Assembly: GCA_008933995.1 (NCBI GenBank)
Contig: WARS01004318.1
Location: 83,501 to 147,500, forward strand
Direction of reading: 5' to 3'
Origin: Datnioides undecimradiatus
Taxonomy: Eukaryota; Chordata; Actinopteri; Lobotiformes; Datnioididae
DNA length: 64,000 nucleotides
The notes beneath the pieces are model-generated. The model searched no databases, was not told the origin of the DNA, and saw only the letters and a program-made list of their open reading frames with translations. This document shows positions 39,860 to 51,700 of this stretch, piece after piece. Within the stretch, counting starts at the first letter, position 1. Each line of letters begins with the position of its first letter. The translations under genes were made by a program, and so were the position numbers.

Positions 39860-40023
39860 AGGACGCGCCGCTGGGCTCCATCTTTTCTCAGTATCTGTCC
39901 AAGATGTCGACCAGAGCAAAGAGAGCAGTGTGCTTCCAGTTCGACGGCTCCAAAGTGACAGCGAGTCAGACGCCGGCTGAGCTCGACATGGAGGACGGTG
40001 ACATCATCGAAGTTTGGACTTAA
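37336..40023 (+). CDS. nfatc2ip: nfatc2ip (NIP45), SUMO-like-domain protein
   Basis: Nine exons: 37336-37347, 37944-38042, 38118-38178, 38283-38424, 38554-38634, 38784-38988, 39120-39264, 39633-39739 and 39862-40023. They join in frame to 337 aa. The first exon codes only MADA. The N-terminal third is basic and acidic-serine rich (PPKRRRILD; ISDSDSDEVELVE, a SUMO-interacting-like motif). It is followed by a short helix (VKEKIREIDRKLQAVN). Two C-terminal ubiquitin/SUMO-like domains follow: SLD1 from about residue 195 (IPLKIRCR...), and SLD2 ending ELDMEDGDIIEVWT, typical of the Rad60/NIP45 family. The protein binds UBC9, opposes poly-SUMO chain formation, supports genome stability, and in mammals potentiates NFAT-driven cytokine transcription. 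It lies 0.9 kb after sgf29 and before spns1, as expected from human 16p11.2. Odd: acceptors of exons 6 and 9 directly follow TG repeats. A candidate AATAAA lies at 40535-40540. Confidence 0.95.
38739..38776 (+). repeat. TG microsatellite against the nfatc2ip exon 6 acceptor
   Basis: About 19 TG units in sense; only CCCTCAG separates them from exon 6 at 38784. Confidence 0.97.
39384..39489 (+). repeat. 53-bp tandem duplication in nfatc2ip intron 7
   Basis: Two adjacent copies (39384-39436, 39437-39489) of a unit with GTGTCAGCAGCTTGATAAAC, differing at about three positions. Confidence 0.9.
39508..39593 (+). repeat. Unclassified interspersed repeat, copy C (86 bp)
   Basis: Matches 8911-8996 of copy A with one difference (GAGGCAG for GAAGCAG). 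It lies immediately upstream of nfatc2ip exon 8, and its end runs into the sequence before the acceptor. Confidence 0.85.
39821..39858 (+). repeat. TG microsatellite against the nfatc2ip exon 9 acceptor
   Basis: About 19 TG units in sense; the acceptor CAG follows directly (39859-39861), leaving no pyrimidine tract. Confidence 0.97.
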
Positions 40024-41340
40024 AGCTGATTGTCTGTATAAACTGTAAACTACGTTACTTGTAAGTCACTTTATTTGTAAATCTTCTAAATACAAAGATA
40101 AAAAAGAAAACAGTTGATGTATTTTTTATTTTTCTGCTCATGTTGGAGTTTAATGATGAATGTGTCTGATTTATACTTTGTATTATTTCATGAGGATAAA
40201 TTCAGGATGTTTTCAGTTTGTCGCAGACGTCACATACTGGAATACAGACCAGCAGACTGCAGTTACTGGACGTAACTCCGGTTCTGTGAGCATCATGGTG
40301 CACTTTACTCAGGGAGTGCTTGTGCCGTAACTGAAGGAAATGCTGCCTTTAATCTGTCCAGCTTTATGTTTAAGGAGCAGAGTGTTGGATTCACTGACAC
40401 CTGGTGGTGAAGCTACAGGTTGTGAACACCTGAACCTCCTCCACTGTTGCTGCTCGTCGCTCCCTCTGCAGACATTACCACTCATTCAGAGCTGATAAAG
40501 CACAACTATTCTTAATTTCAGTGGATAAAACACAAATAAAGTCCTAATTCTGAATATTTTATTGCATTTCTGTCAGTACACCCTCCTGAATCCTGCACTC
40601 TGCACCTTTACAATGTTTTTATAAAAGCTTCTACTCACTTTTATCACGTTTTGTTTCACTGTAAATAAAAGAGAAGAATGAAGTTTCTGTAAGAAAGTGG
40701 GTGATTTTACGTCCACGAGCTGCATCAGAAGTGTTAGATCTGCATTCAGAGTGATCAGATGTGCTTTATTTGATCTTTGCAAACAACAGAACAAAGACAC
40801 TGCTGGTTAAAAACACACTGACACCTGCCTGCACACTAAATAAGAGCTAAGATAAATTTATTGTAAATAACATTAATAGTCATAAACTCATTAAAAGTTC
40901 ATTTTCTCCTTTCAGAGATTTAAAGATTCTCAGTGGACAAAAACGTGAATTCAACTTATGTTTAGTACTGTATTTGATATAATTCCATGTATTCAAAGTA
41001 AAATAATGCTGTGGTAATTATAAATGTTGCTCTACTGATCCACACCTCAATTTAACCCTGCTGCGACTAGAGATAACGTTTGTGATCAATGCGTTGAATA
41101 TTTTCCCCAATCGATTGTTTGTTCGGTAATGTATCAGAACACTGAAGTTTCCCTGAAGTGTAGAAAAGTAATAATGCGCTTGTCAGTGATTTAATAATGC
41201 GACGTCATTTCCCTGAAATATCCGATAATTCAGAACAAATAGATCAAATTTACATATTAAGTATTTAAATACTGAACTTGTCGAGCAGGAGCCACTTCCG
41301 CGGTAAACAATCGCTGATGAGTTCAGTGGAGTGATATATT
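40024..41340. other. nfatc2ip 3' UTR and intergenic sequence
   Basis: Candidate AATAAA at 40535-40540 ends nfatc2ip. The remainder to the spns1 promoter is AT-rich with no gene or named element recognised. Confidence 0.5.
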
Positions 41341-41620
41341 GTCATGTGACTCTGATGAGAAAGTCACGTGAATTGCCGACCGGACGTTTGGTCGGTTCCA
41401 CCATGGCGGCGGCGCAGAGCAGTCAGCTGTGAAGTGTTCTGAAGTAAACATTTGGTTTTAGTCGGTGCTGGCCCGCAGACGGTGCCCACGGGAAGAGTTT
41501 TAATTGTTTTTATTGTAAGTTATGAAAATGGGGTTTGAGGAACAGTGACGGCCGCGCGCGACGAAGACGATCTGTGGACGCGAAGAAGAAAGCAGCGTCA
41601 GCCCTGACTCATCCTCCGAG
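41341..41620 (+). promoter_or_regulatory. Probable spns1 promoter and non-coding first exon
   Basis: A GTCATGTGAC box (41341-41350) and a CLEAR-type E-box GTCACGTGA (41363-41371) precede a CCACCATGGCGGC motif (YY1-like, 41399-41411) and GC-rich sequence. The stretch ends at a donor CCTCCGAG|GTAAAC (41620/41621). The spns1 coding exon begins after an acceptor at 44486, so a first intron of about 2.87 kb is implied. The ATG at 41403 opens a 9-codon uORF (stop 41430-41432) if it is transcribed. Confidence 0.6.
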
Positions 41621-44486
41621 GTAAACAACAGGCTAATACCCGCTGACAGCTAGCCGTGAAACACCAGTAACACAATAATTCATCCGACTGACAATTAAAC
41701 ACTGCTGTTACTTAACGTTTCATCATAAATACTCATAAAACTAAAGGTTTAATCGCGGCTTCACCTTTCTGTTGTACTTCCGCCGAACTCAGTTTAAAAA
41801 ACTGCGAATTTAGCCTTTGACGTGACCGAAGTCTGTTAAAGCTGTTTATGTGAAGCTACGGCCAATTTGTTATGAGCTGTATTTTGTATTTAGGAGTATG
41901 CTTCAGTTATCCCATCTGTCTTATCGGCTGAATTGATCAAAAGACCCTTTGAACGTCACATCTCAATCTGCTCACAGTGCTGTTTGTGTTAAAGCAGGAT
42001 ACATAAAACTGACAGAATTATAAATGGAGTCTGGATTAGAAATCCATCTGTACAAAGATGCTGCAAATCACCCAGCCGGGCTGTCGACTTTATCACTAAG
42101 TTGCAATGTCCACTGTCATGTTTGTAGCGAAGCCTGGCCCATAAAATGAACAGATTTCTGAAAGGAGTGTGGTGCGTCGTTGTCTTCCCCCATTGTTATT
42201 TCATTTAAAACTGTGACCCTGTTGGTTTAATAACCTTTATCTGTCAATGTCGAATTTATCACAGCGTCCTTTTAATGTCATTTATCATATATTACAGCAC
42301 GTGCACTGTAAGGTTTGGTCCCAAAATGGTTTCTTAAAAGAAAGTGCAGGAAATCTGAATTGAGTTTTGAGTGCCAGTCGAGTGCTTGAGTTATTTAACG
42401 AATCTGCCGAATTTATCAGAAAAGCACTTGAAACGCATCAAGCTACCTGTCAGCTGTTGAAAACTAACTTTACTCCTCTTTTCAAAGCGCTGCATGTGAA
42501 ACTTAGTGAAATCCAAACGGAGTTCTGAGTGGCCTCCCACACTGATGCAGGCTGTTGGTATTGTTAGCTGCTTATTATTTACTCGTGCGTCTCTGCGCAG
42601 TTTGTCAGCAGAGCAGCAGCTGCGCAGATCTGCGGGCATCTGATCGCTCCCGGATCAATGAAGGCGTGTTTGTAGATGGGACAAGGGACAAAGGACAGAG
42701 CACAGAGCGGGGTCGCACAGAGTTTTCTCTGTTAATTAGCCAAATCCGAGCCAGACAGGAAGATGAACAAATTGATCAAATCATTTAATGCCTCTCCATT
42801 TAAATGCACAGAGAAAAAACAAATTAAAGATATTAGAAAATGTTTTTAACCATCACAGCAGCAATAATCTGTCCAACTCAGTTAATTCAATGCATTGATT
42901 TAACTGTCTACCATGTGATTTTTAACACTGTTGCACAAGTAATAACGTGAAACCAATGCACAAAGACAAGGGCAGCAATGACTGACATGTTGTTACTTTC
43001 ACCATCAATAAATTGGTTATTTGATCTATAAATTGGTGGCGTCGATACAAAGAAGATAACAAAGTGAGACACAGAAAAACTACGCAGCACAACAAACAGA
43101 AACAACAAACATTTCACTGTTTACTCAGCATGGAAAATTGAGTTCATGGGAAACAGTTTGATTATTGATTAATTTGCAGTTTCTGCCTCTTTTTCTCTGT
43201 TTTCAGTCATTTTAAACTCGGCGTCTGTGAGTTTTGGTCTGAATCCACTCGTCTGAGGACATTTTCACTGTTTTCTGATGTTTCATAGACAAATTAGCGC
43301 TTCAGCATGGCACCATGTCAGAGTTCACAGAGACGGGTGTTGGACCTCAGGAACTGATCTGAGGTAAACCGTTCACAGCTGATAAAGATGGGGAGTCGGC
43401 TCCTCTCCCCCGAGCAGCATGTGAGGGGAAGTTCCAGCGTGACATTCATGTGAGCGCTGAGGATGAGAAACCAGCAGGCTGAGCTCTTTACCGCTGACCC
43501 TGCTGTGTGCACATTTAACTTCGAGGCGGTCTGAGTCCCACCACGCGCATGTTAGAGTGGTCACATGACCCCGGTTTCACTCAGTCATGTCCATCACGGC
43601 TTCTCCTTTCTCTGTCTCTTCCTCTTGTGCAGCTGTGGAGCCTCATGCCTCTCCTCTCTGAGGATCCTCAGCAGCAAATATCAGGGTTTACTTGTTTTCT
43701 CCTGCAGACAGTGAAGCTGTGTTTTAAGGTAATCCCTGTCGCTGTGTCTCAGGTCGTGGATGTGTGTTTGGACGGTGGTGATGGACGCTGCAGGCGGTCA
43801 GTGGTCATGTTCTGCTGCTCAGTGCTGAGCTCAGACAGGAATTTACAAATCGCAACTGGTTTGAAGTCGTCTGTTGGTGCAGGTTCACTCAGCGCAGCTC
43901 GGTCTCAGCAAGTTTTATTGTCAGCTGCATGTTTGAGTACGATGAGGTGATGCTTTGTATCGAGAGGCCGATAACTGCGACTGTGCAATACGCCGATATC
44001 TGATCTGAGACCAGATCCTCTGTCTTTTCCTGGATTTAAGCTGCAACTGAAACCTGCTGTGGACAGTCTGTCTCCTCCGGTGACGTAGCTCTGAGGGAAA
44101 CAAGAAGTGCAGGTGGGACAAAATGTTTGGAGGAATCTGATTGGCCCGTTTAAAAAGTGGGCGGGGTCAGAACAAACATGGAGAGCTCCAGTGATTCAGA
44201 GTTGGATGATGAGCCTCAAGGTTCAGGTGTTCTCCACCTCACCAGGGTTTGAGGAGACCAACACCTGGAGACACACCCACATAGCATGCTGCTGCTAGCT
44301 AACTGATGAAGCTTAGGTCTGATGCTAACAGCTGGACTCTGGCATGGCATCAGGTGATTGGTCAGTTCATGATGACATCAGAGTTTGTTTCAAAGAAAGA
44401 AACGTGATTTTATTTTTATTACCAAACAAAAACAAACAGATGTTTACATTTTCAGTTAGATAATCATGTTTATTTATCCTCCTAAG
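41621..44486 (+). other. Probable spns1 intron 1
   Basis: No exon or clear transposable element recognised. The short open frames are scattered and lack supporting splice structure. Confidence 0.45.
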
Positions 44487-44494
44487 CGGCGGCC

Positions 44495-47400
44495 ATGTCT
44501 CTGGGCGAGCCCACGTCGGACTCGGCGCCGTTCTTCTCTGATGACAGCGAAGCAGAGGGGGCGGAGGAGCAGGGCGGGGCAGCGGCTCAGCGGCAGCAGG
44601 ACGAGTCGGCCAGCGGGGTGTCGAGGGTCCGAGCGCTGCTGACCGTCTTCATCCTCTGTTACATCAACCTGCTCAACTACATGGACAGGTTCACTGTGGC
44701 AGGTACGCCCCCTGCTGCACACCACAGCCAATCAGATGCTGCTGCATCCTCACAGCCAATCAGAGGCTGCACTCACCACAGGCTTCCTGGATTATGATTG
44801 AATATTAAAGATGATCTCTGAGAACGATTTAAAATATAGAAATTAATTTCAATCAAATAAAATTATTGATAAATATACTGATCTTACTCAATTTAAGATT
44901 TAATAAATTCAGGTGAAAAGCTCAAATAAAAGTATACTGAGGCTCAGATCACTGAGCTCTGACCTGTTTGTCGTCAGAGTGTTTGTCACGTGTCTGTCGT
45001 CTCCTCCAGGTGTTCTCCCCGACATCGAGCACTATTTTGCGATTGACGATGGGAAGTCTGGCCTTCTCCAGACAGGTAACCACACCTGTTCATCTCAGCT
45101 CGACTCTGAACATCACCAGTCTGCACGGCTGCTGCTGTTTGTTTACTGTGTCTATTTGTTAAGACACGCCACAGACTGTAAACAAAGATGGCCGACATGA
45201 AACCAAAACAACTGGCTTGCCCCCTGGTGTACAGCTCATAAGCCCCGCCCCAACGTTAGCCCGTGCTCCCAATCACTCCTGAACAGACTCTGACTCCAGG
45301 AAGTGGAGATGTGGCGGCCATCTTTGTTTACATCTGTGTAAACGAGTTCACTGCAGCAGCTGTTTGATCCTCAAACATCTCGGTTCTAAGCTGCTCTCTC
45401 GCAGGATTAGTTGTCAGGCTTGTTGTCACGGCAACACATTTTAAGGACTCGTTGCTGTGACAACAGTTCCAGACTCGTACAATAATCCGGTTTAACTCCC
45501 GTCATGTGTGTCCCTGCTCCAGTGTTCATCTGCAGCTACATGTTCCTGGCTCCGGTCTTCGGTTACCTAGGCGACAGGTACAACAGGAAGTTCATCATGA
45601 GCTTTGGCATCATGTTCTGGTCCATGGTGACTCTGGCCAGCTCCTACACCCCCAGAGAAGTGAGTCACATGTTCTTGTTGTTGCCGTGACACTGTTTCCT
45701 CCCGAACTCTATCGAGTCTTAACCCCTTCCCCCGTCACCTCGCAGCACTTCTGGATCCTGCTGTTGACTCGCGGCCTGGTCGGGGTCGGAGAGGCCAGTT
45801 ACTCCACCATCGCTCCCACCATCATCGCCGACCTCTACGTGAAGGGAAAGAGGACAAACATGCTCTCCATCTTTTATTTTGCCATTCCCGTCGGCAGGTG
45901 GGTTTAGTATTAACAGGTTATAGCAGGTCTGATCTGGTGTGGAGACAGATGCTGGACCTGGTCCAGTGTCGATCAGCAGGAACCAGCGCCCCCCCCCCCT
46001 CAGTGTCCGTCCCCTGACAGACTCAGGTTGTTGTCGTCCACATGGTGAAACCTGCTTCTCTGTGTCCTGCTGCAGCTCAGCACAGTAGCTTTAGCTGATA
46101 GCATTAGCTGCAGCCTGTCTGCAGCAGCTCTCTCCAGTCTGCAGCAGCATGTTTCTTCAGGAAGTTGTGCTTTGGTTCAGGGTTTCTTCTCTTCTCTGGC
46201 TGCCAGTAGTCATCCCGGTTACACTGCTCCCTGCAGAGCCGATGGGCAGCAGCGACAGCGTGTGGACGGGAGCGTTAGCGTCCGTTTGGAGCAACAGCTA
46301 GCCATGACTTCAGCCTGAGCTGTGTGTTGTGTGACAGGAGTAAAGATGATGAGCGTGTGGTGTCGCACACAGTTTATGTTTTTGTTCTAAATGTGAAACA
46401 GGAAGTGTTGATGCTGACCTTCTCCTCTACTTCCTGTCAGTGGTCTCGGATACATCGTGGGCTCCCAAGTCAGCCATGTGGCTAAGGACTGGCACTGGGC
46501 TCTGCGGGTCAGTCTCACTTTCAGTCACTCCCCACAAACGCTGCCTCATGTTTGTTTGTTTGTTTGTTTGTTTGTGCTCTCACAGTGCTCCTCTCTTCTC
46601 AGGTGACTCCAGGTTTGGGGCTGATCGCGGTGCTGCTGCTGCTGTTGGTCGTCCAGGAGCCTAAAAGAGGAGCGATCGAAGCTCGACCGGAGCATCACCT
46701 GCACCAGACGAGCTGGCTGAAGGACCTGCAGGCGCTGAGCAGGAAGTAGGTTCAGTAGGCTGCCCCATGTTCCCCGTGTTCCCGTGCTGCTCCGTGTTCC
46801 CGTGCTGCTCCGTGTTCCTGTGCTGCTCTGTGTTCCCGCGCTGCTCCATGTTCCCCGTGTTCCCGTGCTGCTCCGTGTTCCCACATCGCAGGTTACAAAC
46901 ATTAAATCTTTCTGCTGTGAATCGATACGTCCGAGACCAGCGATGCTGTATGGTTTAGAGACAGTGGCTTTGAGGAACAGACAGGAGGAGGAGCTGGAGG
47001 TAGCTGAGCTGAAGGTGTTGAGGTTTTCTCTGGGTGGGACCAGGATGGATCGGATCAGGGATGAGCAGATTAGAGGGACAGCTCATGTGAGATGTTTGGA
47101 GATAAAGTTAGAGAGGCCAGGCTGAGATGGTTTGGACATGTTCAGAGGAGGGACAGTGAATATATTGGTGGAAGGATGCTGAGGTTAGAGCTGCCAGGCA
47201 GGAGGCCTAGAGGAAGACCAAAGAGCAGGGTTATGGATGTGGTGAAGGAGGACATGAAGGTAGCTGGTGTGAGGGAAGAGGACACAGAGGACAGGGCAAG
47301 ATGGAAGAGATATGAGTTAAGCTGTAGAGACCCTGAAGGGAGCAGCTGAGAGGAAAGAAGATGATTGGTTAAATCTAAAACTGTTTCCTGGATTTAACCT

Positions 47401-49743
47401 GGAGTGGAGAAAAACGAAATGAACACAATGAAAAGTCGGCGATTTAAGCGCTGAGAGGCGTGTTTCACTTTCGGCGTAAATAACGTTGATGTGCATGGCC
47501 GCATTTCAGATGAACCAAGTTCACTGTTGTTATTATTATTTTTATTATTAAGGTTTAAACTTTGTGTTTTCCTTCCAGGTCAGTTTGCTTGGAATGTTTT
47601 TTGTTTTGTCTCTGGCCGTGACCTCGCTGCTTCGCCTTATAGTAGCTGAGCTCGTCTTTATCTTCATCACAGCTTTTCTTCTTCCTACTTGACCGTTTTC
47701 GTGTCCTCGTCCCGGAACGAAGCTCGCTGCCCACAATAACACGTCGCTTGCAGGCTGCAGCGTCACAGGCCTCAGGCTGAAAGTGTGTGTGAACACTGCA
47801 GCTCCTCCTTCCTGTCACGGCTGAGTCATTGTGGAACACCGGTACGGAAGCCTACAAGTGATAAAAAGTGATGAGAGCAGATTACACAGTGTTAGATCGT
47901 CTGAGTCTGTGAGCAACCTCAGATTAACTGAAAGAAGAAAGAAAAGACAACTCACCCACGCTCCTCCCCCACTCCTTATCCGTCCTCCTCCTCCCCACTC
48001 CGTTCCCCCCCCAGTCTGCCGTCCCTCCTCCCCCCACTCCGCCTGTCCCTCCTCTCTCCTCCCTCTGCCCGTTGTCTCCAACGTGTCTCAGCTCGTCTCT
48101 CTCTGCTCTGCAGCTACAGCTTCGTGTTGTCCACCCTCGGCTTCACCGCCGTGGCGTTTGTCACCGGCTCTCTGGCTCTGTGGGCGCCAACCTTCCTCTT
48201 CAGAGCCGCCGTCTTCAGCGGAGAGAGAGCTCCCTGTGTGGAGGGAAACTGCGCCTCCTCGGACAGGTAACGCACACCTGCTCCACCTGCGGCTCCTGTT
48301 TGCCGTGAAGGCGGCGTGGCGCTATGACGCCATGTTTGTCTCTCAACAGTCTGATTTTCGGGGCCATCACCTGCATCACCGGCGTGCTGGGCGTGGCCAG
48401 CGGCGTGGTGGTCAGTCGGCAGCTGAGGACGAGGACGCCCAGGGCCGACCCGCTGGTGTGCGCCGCCGGCCTGCTCCTCTCGGCTCCGTTCCTCTACCTC
48501 GCCATCACCATCGCTCAGGCGAGCACCATCGCCACATACGTGAGTTCCTGAAACAGACAGATCAGCTGACTCTTCGTTCATTTAAATGATTAATTACATA
48601 AATGTAAATAAACCAGTAGAACCATAGAACCAGTTTCAGTGATGATGCGTTTCCTGTTTGCCCCCCCTCCCCGCAGGTCTTCATTTTCCTCGGGGAGACC
48701 TTCCTGTCCATGAACTGGGCCATCGTGGCCGACATCCTGCTGGTGAGAAACAGAAACAAAACGCCGTTTGTTGTGTTCGTGCCTCTGCGGCGACCTCGTT
48801 CTCACGTTCTCTGTCTGTTGGTCAGTACGTGGTCGTTCCCACTCGGCGCTCCACAGCCGAAGCTCTGCAGATCGTCATCTCACACCTGCTGGGAGACGCA
48901 GGGAGTCCGTACCTGATCGGAGTGGTACGTCACATTCATCCGTCCTTCATTATTATTGTTGTTATTATTATATTTTAATGTTTCTGTAAAGACCTGACCA
49001 GGCAACAGACAACAGAGCCAGGCTAGCAGTTTCCCTTGGTTTCCAGTCTTTATGCTAAGCTAAGCTAACCGGCTGCAGCTGCTAATGAACCTGGTCTCTG
49101 TCTTCCTGTTTCAGGTCTCCGACTCTCTGAGGAAGACGGACTCCTTCCTGTGGCAGTTTCGCTCCCTGCAGCTCTCTCTGCTGCTCTGCTCCTTCGTGGC
49201 CGTGGTGGGCGGTGGGTTCTTCCTCGCCACCGCCCTCTTCATCGAACAAGACCGCGATCGTGCTGAGAACTACATCCCAGGTGAGATGCACTGTACCGCC
49301 CCCTGGTGTCTGGCTGCAGCACAGCTCATAAGCCCCGCCCCCTCCACGTCAGCAGATGATTCCTGGTTTTAATCAGTTATTTGATGCAGTGAGAAGGCGG
49401 CGTGGCCTCACGATTGACAGCTAGAGTGGGCGTGGCCTCGATACCTGCAGCTCCATAGCTGCACAGAATCCAAATGATGTCACCAGAGCAAGATGGCGGC
49501 GCACGTATCTTGGACATTTTGACTTCCTGTTTTGTTTTTTGAGTGTCGACCATCTTTGTTTACACGCTGGAGCACAGAGGCTGTTGCATGTTTTCTATAA
49601 ACGCTGATCATCACAGACGTTCCTTCAGTTTCTGTGTCTCAGGTTAAACGATCGTCTCTTCTCTGTGAACAGATGACGAGCCAATCGTCGTACCAAAGAG
49701 CGGCCGCTCCACCAGAGTCCCGGTCTCCAGCGTTCTGATCTGA
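44495..49743 (+). CDS. spns1: spns1, lysosomal lysophospholipid transporter (spinster 1)
   Basis: Twelve exons: 44495-44702, 45010-45075, 45523-45659, 45746-45897, 46441-46507, 46603-46745, 48114-48266, 48350-48539, 48677-48742, 48826-48924, 49115-49280 and 49673-49743. They join in frame to 505 aa. This is a major facilitator protein with about 12 membrane segments. The first helix has [20 protein letters not shown], the 2-3 loop has [10 protein letters not shown] (MFS motif A), and helix 4 has [18 protein letters not shown], all typical of Spinster. The acidic N-terminus before TM1 and the short cytosolic tail are usual. The family exports lysophospholipids from lysosomes in a proton-dependent way; zebrafish loss of spns1 gives embryonic senescence and autolysosome defects. 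The coding start lies eight bases after a splice acceptor (44486), so a non-coding first exon is expected; see 41350-41620. Intron 6 carries a minisatellite and a dead LINE fragment. A candidate AATAAA lies at 50204-50209. Confidence 0.97.
46769..46884. repeat. 18-bp minisatellite, TGTTCCCGTGCTGCTCCG
   Basis: About six units with small changes lie just after spns1 exon 6, directly before the LINE fragment. Confidence 0.9.
46935..47350 (+). mobile_element. Non-LTR retrotransposon fragment, ORF2 C-terminus (dead)
   Basis: Translation gives the end of a LINE reverse-transcriptase polyprotein: [19 protein letters not shown], then [40 protein letters not shown] and a Cys-Arg-Asp-Pro end. The two halves are in different frames, so a frameshift lies near 47095. 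The fragment is 5'-truncated, in spns1 intron 6, same strand as the gene. Confidence 0.85.
49013..49080 (-). repeat. Teleost interspersed repeat (GCTAGCAGTTTCC...GCTAAGCTAAGCTAACCGG)
   Basis: In spns1 intron 10. An inverted relative lies at 50478-50550, and shorter fragments near 53699 and 61680. Sequence type is common in fish introns and UTRs; I cannot name its class from this window. Confidence 0.65.
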
Positions 49744-50477
49744 CCCTGCTGGCGGTTCAGCCGGGCCCGGTTCACTGAGGGACTGTGAACACTAATGAGT
49801 CAGTCTGCCGTGCAGAGACGTTTCAGCAGCGTTTATTTTTTAAATTTAACTTTTTTATATTTTTACCACGAACTCGCCAGGAGCAGACCTGACGTCAGAG
49901 ACTCTGAGCAGCGACCCAACATGGTTCTTCTCTGATCTGGGATCAGATCCAGCTCCAGGTCCACAGACTTGATCCCAAACCAGTGTGATTTTATAAACAG
50001 GGACTGTTTTCCAAACCGTGTTTTAACTCTAACACTAAGCAGAAAACTGAAAGTTTTGTTCATCTCTGTGTCTTTTGAAGCATCACGGCGGGGTTCTGTC
50101 TTCGGTTCCCAGCGTTTTTTATTTGCAGGTCGGTTTCAGGTTTTCAGGCGCTTCACCAAGTCGAAGACGCAAACTGCCGTCGGTTCGTTTCAGCAGGTCG
50201 GAAAATAAAAGTCGGGTATTTAAAAAGAGAAACAAGTTTTTAAATGGTTGTTAATAATCCAGGCGTGTTCGTTAACCTCACTTTATTTTAGTCTTGTTTT
50301 TGTGAAACTATTAAAGGAGAATTAATTTGTAGTGTCTGAGTGTGTTTGTGTTTGCACTCGATGACAGAAACTGACCTCCTGTCAGTCAGAATCAGAAATC
50401 AGTCTGTGCATTATTCTGTTTTATCAAAGAAATAATAATTTGATATTTTATGAAACTGTTGCAGAAATATGAAGCTG

Positions 50478-50550
50478 CACCCGGTTAGCTTAGCTTAGCA
50501 TAATGACAGGAAACGGATGGAAACTGCTAGCACGCCTCTGTCTGACAGGC
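50478..50550 (+). repeat. Teleost interspersed repeat, inverted relative of 49013-49080
   Basis: Reads GGTTAGCTTAGCTTAGCATA, then GGAAACGGATGGAAACTGCT, AGC and so on; close to the reverse complement of the copy in spns1 intron 10. Confidence 0.65.
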
Positions 50551-51299
50551 TAACAGCCCCTCTGAAGGTCACTGATTAATAAATGAGGTCCTGTATGTTT
50601 CTTGTCAAATTAAACAAAGTGTTTCACAGTTTGTCGGCTCGTTATCCTGCAGCCGGCGACCAAGCAGCGTCCAGAATCACTTCCTGTTTCCTCTGAGTCC
50701 GTGACACGTGGACTGCTTCCTGCTGAAAACCCAAGAGCGATGATTAATTCAGAGAATCAGTAAAGAAAATGAAATATTCATCATTTGTAAATGAGGACGA
50801 AATGATGGTAAAGTGGCTGAAATGGAAACAAAGGGAAGCTGCGGACACTCAAGCTGCGACGCCCATCGATGAGTCGCCTGCATCAGTGATCCTCACCACG
50901 TTTATACATCAGCGCTCATGGGTCACGTCTCCTCTCTCAGCCTCCAGTTTAATCTCACCTACACACCTGTGAAGTCTCCTAACTGACGAATAAGACACGC
51001 ACCTGCCCACAGACTCACAAACACCCGAAGAAGAACCTGAAACTGCTTCTGTGGGCGACCCGCTGCCTCCTGTTGGACCACAGTCTGCCACGGTGAGGCG
51101 AGAGGAAGAAGACTCATACACTTGATTCTTTAATGTGATGATTTGCTGTTTTTGCGTTGTGGAGACTCTGAGAAGCACTTTCAGGTTTTTTGACATTTTA
51201 TAAATTAAACGAAAAGAAAAAGTGAAATATCAGCGGATCAGTTCATGACGAGAACTGATAGTTGCAGCCTCAGTGAAAACAGCTTGTTATATATTTATG

Positions 51300-51700
51300 T
51301 CTATAATCCTAAGGAAGGGGCTGCAGGAAGGTCCTGGTCAGATGTTTGAACCACCAGCACTTGGAGCTTAGGTTGAACCCAGAAACCCTCTGGAGGAACC
51401 TCACTGGTATCAATGATCTCACTGTGTAATCATGATCACAGATGAAGGTCAGAACATAGATGAGAGCTTTGCCTTCAGGCTCAGCTTCCTCTGGACTGGG
51501 ACAGTCCAGCACCATCGGCCTGTTGATCTCACACCTTCATCATGAACCTTCAGGACCTTCACGACTCACCCTTAAACTGAGAGATCCACCATTTTCTGAC
51601 TGAGACCCTCAGATTTGGAGCTGCTGGCCCAGTGTGTCCTGATGACACCAACAGAAACACATCATCTGCAAAGAATGAACTTCTGAGGACCACAAGATCC
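51300..51700 (-). mobile_element. Decayed Rex1-like non-LTR retrotransposon fragment
   Basis: Minus strand carries an RT active-site remnant SSFFADDVFLLVSSG (about 51640-51690). After decay it has stretches still aligning to LINE RT text: SLKAKLS/IYVLTF/DH (about 51440-51490) and RFLQRVSG (about 51390). Frames are broken by several indels. Confidence 0.6.
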
